From assembly GCA_905235995.1 (NCBI GenBank), contig CAJONI010000049.1:1-57261 (forward strand): DNA of 57,261 bases. The letters run 5' to 3'. Of the stretch, positions 28,473-36,108 are shown piece by piece. A program made the position numbers and the translations under genes. The notes beneath the pieces were generated by a model. It was not told where the DNA came from and did not search any database. It worked only from the letters and a program-made list of their open reading frames with translations. Position 1 is the first letter of the stretch, and each line of letters begins with the position of its first letter. The stretch comes from an uncultured Bacteroidales bacterium (GTDB taxonomy: Bacteria > Bacteroidota > Bacteroidia > Bacteroidales > UBA932).

Positions 28473-30095
28473 TTGAAAAAACTATTCGTTCTTGCAATGG
28501 CCGCCTTTGCGGCCATTGCTTGTTCTTACAGGCACGCTCCCGCCTCTCAGCCTGCAGCTGTCAGCGCCGAAGATATCACAGTCCTCTACGACAACGACGT
28601 CCACTGCAGCGTGGATGGCTACGCGCATATGGCCGCGCTCAAGGCCGAAAAGGCCTCCCATGGGCCCGTAGCCCTGGTTTCGGCGGGCGATTACCTGCAG
28701 GGAGGCAGCCTCGGGGCAGCATCAAAGGGACAGTGGATAGTCGACATAATGAACGCGACGGGCTACGACGCAGTGACCCTCGGCAACCATGAGTTCGACT
28801 ACTCCGTCCCCCGGATGCAGGAACTCATGGACGCCCTTTCGGCCACGACCGTATGCTGCAACCTCATCGACCTTAGGGCCGGGAAGCGCATGTACGCTCC
28901 CTATGCCATCCTGGAGCTGGGCGGCCGCAAGATTGCCTTTCTGGGCGTGGCCACACCCTACAGCTTCAACTCCTCCACCCCCACCTACTTCCAGGACGAG
29001 GAGGGCAACTACGTCTACTCCCTTTGCACCGACACCTTCTACGACACAATCCAGAACCATGTCGACGACGCCCGCAACCAGGGCGCGGACATGGTGATAG
29101 CGGTAGTCCACCTGGGCTACGGCCCTGACGGACGCGACCCCATCAACGCCACGGAGATGATATGCCGGACTGAAGGCATAGACGCCGTGATCGACGGACA
29201 CACGCACACGACCGTCCCTTCGGAGAAGGTCTATGACCGCGCGGGCAAGCCGGTCCATTACACACAGACCGGATCGCACTTTGAAAATCTGGGAGTCATG
29301 ACGATAGGAGCCGACGGCAGCATCTCCACCGAACTCATCCCGACAAAGGACGTAAGGGAAGACGCCAGGGTAAAGGCGGTGATCGACAGCGTCAAGAGCG
29401 AATATGCAAAGCGCAGCGAGCGCAAGGTCGGCTCTTCGGAAGTGACCATGCACGCCGTGGACGACAAGGGAGAATGGCTCGTACGCAATGCGGAGCAGGC
29501 GATCGGCGACTTCTGCGCCGACGCGTTCCGCGCCGTTCTGGGCACCGAGATCGCCATGCTGGGCGGCGGCTCGATCCGCAACGACATCAAGGAGGGAGAA
29601 GTGACCTGGGGTGACCTCTTCAGCGTACACCCCTTCGGCAGCGTCGGTTGCATCGCCGAACTCAAGGGCAGCCTGATCCTCGACGTGCTGGAAATGGGCG
29701 TAAGCTCCTGGCCGGCCAATTTCGGGGGCTTCCTGCAGGTCTCGGGCCTTACCTACAGCTTCGACCCTTCGGTCGACAGTCCGGTGGTCTTCGACGAGAA
29801 CAAGTCTTTCGTGCGCATAGACCCGGAGCCGCGGCGCATACGCGAAGTGAAGGTGCTCGACAAGTCTACCGGCAAATACGAGCCACTCGACCCTGAGCGC
29901 AGCTATACAGTGGGCAGCACCGACTATCTTCTGCGCGAATCAGGCGACGGCTACTCCCTTCTCAAGAACGTCGGCACAAATCAGAGCATCGAAGACGCCG
30001 GGATTCTGGAAAAATATCTCGAGGAACAACTTGGCGGAACCGTCCCCTCCTCCCTCTACGGCAAATCCGCCGACCGCATCAAGATCCTGCGCTGA
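28473..30095 (+). CDS. 5'-nucleotidase/metallophosphatase lipoprotein (UshA-like), TTG start
   Basis: Exported phosphatase of 540 residues. A signal sequence KKLFVLAMAAFAAIAC ends in a lipobox-like AIAC, so it is likely anchored in the outer or inner membrane. The metallophosphatase domain has YDNDVH, SAGDYLQGG, TLGNHEFDY, VVHLGYG and DGHTHTT in the right order. The C-terminal nucleotidase domain has NAEQAIGDF, GGGSIRNDI, and GGFLQVSGL (substrate stacking region). The start must be TTG at 28473: the next ATG (28497) would remove the positively charged N-terminus and most of the signal. It follows gap by nine bases. Confidence 0.88.
   Translation: MKKLFVLAMAAFAAIACSYRHAPASQPAAVSAEDITVLYDNDVHCSVDGYAHMAALKAEKASHGPVALVSAGDYLQGGSLGAASKGQWIVDIMNATGYDAVTLGNHEFDYSVPRMQELMDALSATTVCCNLIDLRAGKRMYAPYAILELGGRKIAFLGVATPYSFNSSTPTYFQDEEGNYVYSLCTDTFYDTIQNHVDDARNQGADMVIAVVHLGYGPDGRDPINATEMICRTEGIDAVIDGHTHTTVPSEKVYDRAGKPVHYTQTGSHFENLGVMTIGADGSISTELIPTKDVREDARVKAVIDSVKSEYAKRSERKVGSSEVTMHAVDDKGEWLVRNAEQAIGDFCADAFRAVLGTEIAMLGGGSIRNDIKEGEVTWGDLFSVHPFGSVGCIAELKGSLILDVLEMGVSSWPANFGGFLQVSGLTYSFDPSVDSPVVFDENKSFVRIDPEPRRIREVKVLDKSTGKYEPLDPERSYTVGSTDYLLRESGDGYSLLKNVGTNQSIEDAGILEKYLEEQLGGTVPSSLYGKSADRIKILR
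28494..28519 (+). promoter_or_regulatory. Strong hairpin inside the nucleotidase signal sequence
   Basis: GCAATGGCCGC and GCGGCCATTGC form a perfect 11-bp stem around a CTTT loop, followed by TTGTTCTTA. It lies about 30 bases after the gap stop codon, so it could act as a partial terminator or attenuator between gap and the nucleotidase gene, or reflect codon choice for Ala-rich signal residues. Confidence 0.5.
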
Positions 30096-30098
30096 GGT

Positions 30099-30773
30099 TC
30101 ATTTCAGCAGCTCCGGGCGCAAAAGCCTGGTGCGCTCGAGTGACTGCTCGTCCTGCCATGCGGCGATCTTCTTCGGGTCGCCGCAGAGCAGGACCTCGGG
30201 GACTTTCCAGCCGTTGAACTCGGCCGGGCGGGTGTAGACGGGCGGAGCAAGGAGGCCGTCCTGGAAGGAATCCGAGAGGGCGCTGGTCTCGTCGCCGAGG
30301 GCGCCGGGGAGCAGCCTCACCACCGCATCGGTAATTATGGCGGCCGGGATCTCGCCGCCGCTGAGGACGTAGTCCCCCACCGTGATCTCGCGGGTGATGA
30401 GATGCTCGCGGATGCGGTGGTCGACTCCCTTGTAGTGGCCGCAGAGAATCATGATGTTCCGCATTGTCGACAGTTCGTTGGCCACGGCCTGCGTGAATTG
30501 CTCCCCGTCGGGGGCCGTGAAGATGATCTCGTCGTAGTCGCGCTCGGCTTTCAGGCGCTCCATCATCCTGTAGACCGGCTCTATCATCATCACCATGCCG
30601 GCGTCGCCGCCGAAACTGTAGTCATCCACCTGGCGCCAGCGGCCCAGACCGCATTCACGGATGTTGTGGACATGGATTTCGACGAGCCCCTTGTCGCAGG
30701 CCCGCTTGACGATGGAATGGCCGAGCGGACTCTCAAGCAGCTCAGGCACGACGGTCAGGATATCGATTCTCAT
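30099..30773 (-). CDS. trmD: tRNA (guanine37-N1)-methyltransferase
   Basis: Adds the m1G37 methyl group that prevents frameshifting. About 224 residues: [13 protein letters not shown] start, [46 protein letters not shown] (trefoil-knot SAM site) and [16 protein letters not shown], all typical of TrmD. I use ATG 30773; an in-frame TTG at 30785 is part of the promoter box. The 3' end is three bases from the convergent nucleotidase stop. Confidence 0.96.
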   Translation of the reverse strand: MRIDILTVVPELLESPLGHSIVKRACDKGLVEIHVHNIRECGLGRWRQVDDYSFGGDAGMVMMIEPVYRMMERLKAERDYDEIIFTAPDGEQFTQAVANELSTMRNIMILCGHYKGVDHRIREHLITREITVGDYVLSGGEIPAAIITDAVVRLLPGALGDETSALSDSFQDGLLAPPVYTRPAEFNGWKVPEVLLCGDPKKIAAWQDEQSLERTRLLRPELLK

Positions 30774-30782
30774 AGGCGATGG

Positions 30783-30790
30783 CAAATTTA
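30783..30790 (-). promoter_or_regulatory. -7 box of trmD
   Basis: Perfect TAAATTTG on the minus strand, nine bases before the trmD ATG, suggesting a near-leaderless message. Confidence 0.6.
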
Positions 30791-30812
30791 ATTATTATTT
30801 GTAAAAAATACG

Positions 30813-30820
30813 TATATTTG
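30813..30820 (+). promoter_or_regulatory. -7 box of the DUF349-yidC-yggS unit
   Basis: Perfect TATATTTG with an AT-rich leader of about 29 bases before the ATG at 30850. Divergent from trmD. Confidence 0.65.
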
Positions 30821-30849
30821 CAAGCTACAACATATTAAAAAGAAAAGTC

Positions 30850-32826
30850 ATGAGTGAAGATATTACCCCGGTTGTCCCTGCAGACGAACAGCCTGTGGAA
30901 ACGAAGGTTGAGGCAGTGGAAACCGCCCAGACCGAACCTGAGACCCAGCCTGAACCCGCAGCAGAAGAGCCTGCAGCTGAAAAGCCTGCGACCGTAGAGC
31001 CCGTCACCGAAGCTCCCGCAACCGAGGAAGCTCCGGCCGAGGAGCCCAAGTCTGAAGAACCCAAGTCCGAGGAGCCCAAGTCCGAAGGCAAGGTTGATTT
31101 TTCGAACAAGGGCCTCAAGGAGATCGTCGATACGTTCAAGGAATTGCTTGACGGCGATAACATGCAGCAGCTCTACAAGAATGCGGAAGCCCTGAAGGCG
31201 GCATTCTACAAGAACCTGCGCAAGGAAAAGATCGCCTCAGGCATCGAGCAGCCCGCGCCCGCTGCCGAATCGGCTCCCGCCGCCGAAGAAGCGGCAGAAG
31301 CCAAAGAGGCCCCTGCCGCCGAGGAGCCCGTGTCCGTCAATCCCTTCGCCGAGATCGAACGGGGCTTCAAGGATCTTTACAGCCAATACCGCGTGCGCCG
31401 CGCCGCCTACACGCAGGAACTCGAAAAGAACAAGGAAGAGAACTACGTGGCCAAGCTTGCAGTGATCGAGGACCTCAAGGCCCTGGTCGAAGCCAGCGAG
31501 GACCTCGGGCAGACCTTCCCCAAGTTCCGTGAGATCCAGAACCGCTGGAGGGCCATCGGCCCCGTGCCGCAGGCCAGGGTCAAGGACCTCTACGACACCT
31601 ACCAGCACTACGTGGAGATGTTCTACGACTACGTGAAGATCAACCGCGAGTTCCGCGACCTCGACTTCAAGAAGAACCTCGAGGCCAAGGAGAAGCTCTG
31701 CGAGAGGGCCGAAGCCCTTTCCGACGAGGAAGACGTGGTGGGAGCATTCCGCACCCTCCAGAAGCTGCATGAGCAGTGGAAGGAGCTCGGCCCCGTGAGC
31801 AAGGAGCACCGCGAGTCGATCTGGGAGCGTTTCCGCGCCGCCACCGCAGTCATCAACAAGAAGCACCAGGCCTACTTCGAGAGCCAGAAGGGCAGCCAGA
31901 AAGAGAATCTTGAGGCCAAGACCGCCCTCTGCGAGAGAGTGGAACAGATCGCCGCCTCCGAGATCAACGACTCCACCACCTGGAACAACAAGACCAAGGA
32001 GATCGAGCAGATCCAGCAGGAATGGAAGAAGATAGGTTTCGCCTCCAAGAAGGACAACCAGAAGGTCTACGACCGCTTCCGCGCCGCCTGCGACGAGTTC
32101 TTCACCCGCAAGCGTGCCTTCTACAGCGGCTTCAAGAGCCAGATGCAGGACAACCTCGCCCGCAAGGTCGAGCTCTGCGAGAAAGCCGAAGCCCTTAAGG
32201 ACAGCACCGACTGGAAGAAGACCTCCGACGAGTTCATCGAGCTCCAGAGGCAGTGGAAGGAGATCGGCCCCGTCTCCCGTAAGAAATCCGACCAGATCTG
32301 GAAGCGCTTCCGCGCCGCCTGCGACGAATTCTTCACCAACCGCGACAAGCACAGCGGCAGCCAGAACGCAGAGCAGGCCGAGAATCTCGAGAAGAAGCTG
32401 GCCCTCATAGAGGAGATCCGCCAGTTCGACGCTGAAGCCAGCGACGACCCCCGCGGAGCCCTCCGCGAATTCCAGGACCGCTGGAACGCGATCGGTTTCG
32501 TGCCCTTCAAGGAGAAGGCCAAAGTGCAGGAATCCTACCGCCGCGCCATAAACGAGAAATTCGCCGAATTCCGCGAGAGCTCCGGACGCTATGCCGGAAA
32601 GGCCGAGCGCTCAGTCCGCAGCGAACGCGACCGGCTGGTCCAGAAATTCATGAAGAAGGAGCAGGAGATCGCCACCTGGGAGAACAACATGGGCTTCTTC
32701 TCGCAGTCGAAGAACGCTCAGGCCCTGCTGGAAGAGCTCAACAAGAAAATCGACATCGCTCGCGAGGAACTCGCCCGCTATGAGGAGGAGATCAAGGAAT
32801 TCGACCGTCAGCACGAGCAGGAGTAG
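30850..32826 (+). CDS. DUF349 repeat protein
   Basis: Large cytoplasmic helical protein of 658 residues. The first 80 residues are a disordered Glu/Pro/Ala-rich tail, with three tandem EPKSE-type units. The rest is a series of DUF349 repeats, each with the pattern ELxxxWKxIGPVxxxxxxxIWxRFRAA: for example IGPVPQARVKDLYD, LGPVSKEHRESIWERFR, IGFASKKDNQKVYDRFR and IGPVSRKKSDQIWKRFR. The C-terminal 80 residues are a predicted coiled coil. The role in Bacteroidota is not established. It is followed by yidC after 18 bases. Confidence 0.88.
   Translation: MSEDITPVVPADEQPVETKVEAVETAQTEPETQPEPAAEEPAAEKPATVEPVTEAPATEEAPAEEPKSEEPKSEEPKSEGKVDFSNKGLKEIVDTFKELLDGDNMQQLYKNAEALKAAFYKNLRKEKIASGIEQPAPAAESAPAAEEAAEAKEAPAAEEPVSVNPFAEIERGFKDLYSQYRVRRAAYTQELEKNKEENYVAKLAVIEDLKALVEASEDLGQTFPKFREIQNRWRAIGPVPQARVKDLYDTYQHYVEMFYDYVKINREFRDLDFKKNLEAKEKLCERAEALSDEEDVVGAFRTLQKLHEQWKELGPVSKEHRESIWERFRAATAVINKKHQAYFESQKGSQKENLEAKTALCERVEQIAASEINDSTTWNNKTKEIEQIQQEWKKIGFASKKDNQKVYDRFRAACDEFFTRKRAFYSGFKSQMQDNLARKVELCEKAEALKDSTDWKKTSDEFIELQRQWKEIGPVSRKKSDQIWKRFRAACDEFFTNRDKHSGSQNAEQAENLEKKLALIEEIRQFDAEASDDPRGALREFQDRWNAIGFVPFKEKAKVQESYRRAINEKFAEFRESSGRYAGKAERSVRSERDRLVQKFMKKEQEIATWENNMGFFSQSKNAQALLEELNKKIDIAREELARYEEEIKEFDRQHEQE
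31042..31086 (+). repeat. Three tandem 15-base units in the DUF349 gene
   Basis: Three copies of a unit like GAGCCCAAGTCCGAA (31042-31056, 31057-31071, 31072-31086), encoding E-P-K-S-E each time, in the disordered N-terminal region. Copy number could vary by slippage. Confidence 0.8.
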
Positions 32827-32844
32827 GAGTAAGAAGCGTAAGGC

Positions 32845-34716
32845 ATGAACGACAAAAGAAGCAGTATCGTCGGCTTTGCCTTGATAGGCATCATAATGCT
32901 GGCGTTCAGCTGGTACAACACCAAGCAAGTAGAAAAACGGCAGAAAGAGGCGATGGTGCGCGACTCGATCGCCACCGCCGCCGCCATCCAGAGCGGTGAG
33001 CTGGAAACAGCCGCCGCGGCACAGGCTGAAGCCGCAGCCCAGGAAATGCCGGAAGAGACCGGTATCACCCCCGAGGAATACCGCCACGAACTCCTGCAGG
33101 AAGCCAGCCGCGCAGAAACCAGCTGGTATACCCTTGAAAACGACAGGGTCCGCATCAGGATAAGCTCCAGGGGCGCCCAGCCCTACGAGGTCCTGATCAA
33201 GGACTACTACACCTTCGACAGTCTCGACCTCTTCCTGGTCAGGCCCGGCAAGAGCCTCTTCAACCTGGAGATGAACACCGACCAGTGGCTCAACACCAGC
33301 GACCTCAACTTCACGCCCGTAGCCAGCACCGACAGCAGCCTCACCCTGCGCCTCCGCTTCGAGGAGAATGCCTGGATCGACGCCGTGTATTCCCTCGCGG
33401 AAGGCAGTTACATGCTCGGCTACCAGCTCCGCTTCGTGGGGATGGACCAGGTGCTTGACCGCCGCACCAACCAGCTCAACCTGAAGTGGTTGCTCGACGT
33501 GCCCCGGCTCGAGAAAGGCTACCAGAACGAGCGCAACTACTCCGGCGTAGCCTACAAATACATGACGAACAACGAGGTGAAGACCCTCGGCAAGCGTCGT
33601 GACTCCGCGGAGGAAAGCTTCAACTCCACCCTTCGCTGGGTAGGCTTCCAGCAGCAGTTCTTCTCATCCATACTCGTGGCTGAGAACGGCTTCCCCGCAG
33701 GCAGGCTGGTCAACAGGTTCTATCCTGAAGGCGATTCTGACCGCACCCTCATGCAGTCCGGCGCCGACATGGCCGTCGCCCTCGAAACCGGCAGCTCCGA
33801 CTTCACCGTCCCCTTCAGCTTCTATTTCGGCCCCAACCACTTCTACACCCTGAGGAGCTACGGTGAGAGCTTCGAAAAGATCATTCCCCTGGGAGGACGC
33901 ATCATCGGCACCATCAGCCGCTTCATCATCATCCCGACCTTCAACTGGCTGAGCCGGTTCATCAGCAGCTACGGCCTGATCATCCTGCTCCTTACGATCA
34001 TGATCAAGCTCGTCATCTCGCCGCTGACATGGAAATCCTACATGTCCTCCGCGAAGATGCGGGTGCTCAAGCCAGAGATCGACAAGATCAACGAGAAGTA
34101 TCCCAAGCAGGAAGACGCGATGAAGAAGCAGCAGGCCACCATGGACCTCTACAAGCGGGCCGGAGTGAGCATGTGGGGCGGATGCCTCCCCATCCTGCTC
34201 CAGTTCCCCATCCTGTGGGCCATGTTCCGCTTCTTCCCGGCCTCCATCGAGCTGCGCCAGCAGGGTTTCCTCTGGTGCCATGATCTGAGCGCCTACGACT
34301 CGATCCTGGACCTGGGCTTCAAGATTCCGCTCTACGGCGACCACGTGTCGCTCTTCGCCCTGCTGATGGGCGTTTCGATGTGGGGCTATTCCAAGATGAC
34401 CATGTCGCAGCAGGCTTCCACTCAGCAGATGCCGGGCATGGAATTCATGCAGGTGTGGCTGATGCCCATCATGATGGTCTTCATCTGCAACAACCTCTCG
34501 GCCGGTCTGAGCTACTACTACCTGCTCTCCAACATCATCACCATCGGCCAGAACTGGGCCATACGCAAATGGTTCGTCGACGAGGACAAGATCTACGAGC
34601 AGTTGCAGAAGAAGGCCAACTCCAAGGAGCCGCCCAGGAAGTCGAAGTTCCAGCAGCGGCTCGACGCGGCCTACAAGGCCCAGCAGCAGCAGATGCGTCA
34701 GCAATACAAGAAGTAA
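32845..34716 (+). CDS. yidC: Membrane protein insertase YidC
   Basis: Inserts membrane proteins, alone or with SecYEG. The 623 residues show an N-terminal anchor helix (about 8-22), a long periplasmic beta-sandwich domain, and the conserved C-terminal insertase core: LIILLLTIMIKLVISPLTWKSY begins it, followed by KMRVLKPEIDKINEKYPK, the amphipathic hairpin, MWGGCLPILLQFPI, and LMPIMMVFICNNLSAGLSYYY. The basic tail (KKANSKEPPRKSKFQQR) is usual. The next gene begins on the base directly after its stop codon. Confidence 0.97.
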   Translation: MNDKRSSIVGFALIGIIMLAFSWYNTKQVEKRQKEAMVRDSIATAAAIQSGELETAAAAQAEAAAQEMPEETGITPEEYRHELLQEASRAETSWYTLENDRVRIRISSRGAQPYEVLIKDYYTFDSLDLFLVRPGKSLFNLEMNTDQWLNTSDLNFTPVASTDSSLTLRLRFEENAWIDAVYSLAEGSYMLGYQLRFVGMDQVLDRRTNQLNLKWLLDVPRLEKGYQNERNYSGVAYKYMTNNEVKTLGKRRDSAEESFNSTLRWVGFQQQFFSSILVAENGFPAGRLVNRFYPEGDSDRTLMQSGADMAVALETGSSDFTVPFSFYFGPNHFYTLRSYGESFEKIIPLGGRIIGTISRFIIIPTFNWLSRFISSYGLIILLLTIMIKLVISPLTWKSYMSSAKMRVLKPEIDKINEKYPKQEDAMKKQQATMDLYKRAGVSMWGGCLPILLQFPILWAMFRFFPASIELRQQGFLWCHDLSAYDSILDLGFKIPLYGDHVSLFALLMGVSMWGYSKMTMSQQASTQQMPGMEFMQVWLMPIMMVFICNNLSAGLSYYYLLSNIITIGQNWAIRKWFVDEDKIYEQLQKKANSKEPPRKSKFQQRLDAAYKAQQQQMRQQYKK

Positions 34717-35367
34717 ATGGGTATCGCCGAAAGCATACGTCAACTGAAAAATGAACTGCCATCGACCGTCCAGTTGGTGGCAGTTTCAAAATTCAAGCCC
34801 GTGGAGGCCATCATGGAGGCCTATTCCGCCGGGCAGCGAGCTTTCGGGGAGAACCGCCCTCAGGAACTGGCAGCCAAGGCCGGAGTCCTGCCCGACGACA
34901 TAGCCTGGCACTTCATCGGACACCTGCAGACCAACAAGGTCAAGATGGTGGTCCCCTACGCCACCCTGATCCATTCCGTGGACTCGGAGCGCCTGCTCGC
35001 CGAAATCGACCGCTGCGCCCGCTCGCTGGGCCGCGTGTGCGACATACTGCTGGAGGTTCACATCGCCGCTGAAAGCAGCAAGCATGGCTTCTCCTGCGAA
35101 GAGGCCGAGGCAGTCGCCGCACGCATGGGCGAATGGCCGGGAGTCCGCCTGCGCGGAGTCATGGGCATGGCCACGTTCACCGACGACATGGAACAGGTGC
35201 GGCAGGAATTCCGCAACCTGAAGGCTCTCTCCGGGCGCATGGCCGCCCGCATCCCCGGATGCGACATCATTTCTATGGGAATGTCGGACGACTGGCGCAT
35301 CGCCGTCGAGGAAGGCACGACTCTTGTAAGAATCGGAACGTTCATTTTTGGAAAAAGAAACGCATAG
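34717..35367 (+). CDS. YggS-family pyridoxal phosphate homeostasis protein
   Basis: PLP-binding protein of the alanine-racemase N-terminal fold, thought to manage PLP supply; usually without enzyme activity. The 216 residues have the PLP lysine in VAVSKFKP, then GENRPQELAAK, WHFIGHLQTNKVK, HSVDSERL, LRGVMGMATFTDD and SMGMSDDWRIAVEEGTTLVRIG (phosphate-binding end). Full length and entirely typical. It is directly joined to yidC and followed with no gap by a lipoprotein gene, so all are one unit. Confidence 0.95.
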   Translation: MGIAESIRQLKNELPSTVQLVAVSKFKPVEAIMEAYSAGQRAFGENRPQELAAKAGVLPDDIAWHFIGHLQTNKVKMVVPYATLIHSVDSERLLAEIDRCARSLGRVCDILLEVHIAAESSKHGFSCEEAEAVAARMGEWPGVRLRGVMGMATFTDDMEQVRQEFRNLKALSGRMAARIPGCDIISMGMSDDWRIAVEEGTTLVRIGTFIFGKRNA

Positions 35368-36108
35368 ATGAAAAGAATTCTCCTGACCGTGCTGGCCGTC
35401 ACCACCCTGGCCGCATGCACCAAACAGATCACCCCCGAAGAAAGGATTTCACAGATTGACACCTATTTCAAGGAACAGCCCATGACCTACGCCGACGCCC
35501 TGGCGAAGATCGATGCCGACCGCAGGCTGGACTTTCTTACCCTAAAGCTTTCCAAAGACCTGAAAGCCAAGGATATCTGGTCGGTAGGCGAAGACGGTTA
35601 CGCTTCCGTGGTCGGTGAACTGCGCGGAAAGAACCATGGAAAGGACGGCGACATCTCGATAGTCAGCGCCCCTGTCGACGACCCCGTGGCCTGCGCAGCG
35701 GTGCTCGAAGCCATGCGCGCTTTCAAAAAGATCGGCATCCAGCACAAGAATAACATCAGGGTACTCTTTTACGGACAGGGAAAGGACGATGAGGACCGCA
35801 CCGGCCTAGCCCTGGTCAGCAGTGAGTTCTCGGGAGAGAACGAGCTGATTTCCTTCGCGACCGACGTGAACTCCATGGGTCTCTACCCGAAGCGCACCTT
35901 CGTCCTCGAAGAGCAGCCCATGTTCGTGGAGAAGATGGTGAAGGTGATACCTCCCTATATCGCTCCCTTGGGGCCCTGCGAGGTGAAGCAGGGCGTTTTC
36001 CCGCCTGCATGGGACCTTCGCGCCCCCGCGTACCGATACTCTGTCGAAGAGGGCACTCTGGCCAGGGACGCCGCCCAGCTGACGGCCTTCCTGTTCCTGG
36101 TCAACTAG
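35368..36108 (+). CDS. Lipoprotein resembling a degenerate M28 peptidase
   Basis: The 246 residues start with a lipoprotein signal, lipobox LAAC at about 13-16. The body (YASVVGELRGKNHG, DISIVSAPVDDPVACAAVLEAMRAFKKIGI, NNIRVLFYGQGKDDEDRTGLA) follows the order of M28 aminopeptidases: a GxxxG strand, the metal-binding strand, the helix VAAVLEAMRA and the strand RFVLFGGEE. However, the His of the SAHxD motif is replaced (SAPVDD), and the Glu pair after the last strand is changed (GQGKDDE). It is also shorter than active family members. Probably a pseudoenzyme with a binding role. Moderately sure of the fold; function unknown. Confidence 0.6.
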   Translation: MKRILLTVLAVTTLAACTKQITPEERISQIDTYFKEQPMTYADALAKIDADRRLDFLTLKLSKDLKAKDIWSVGEDGYASVVGELRGKNHGKDGDISIVSAPVDDPVACAAVLEAMRAFKKIGIQHKNNIRVLFYGQGKDDEDRTGLALVSSEFSGENELISFATDVNSMGLYPKRTFVLEEQPMFVEKMVKVIPPYIAPLGPCEVKQGVFPPAWDLRAPAYRYSVEEGTLARDAAQLTAFLFLVN

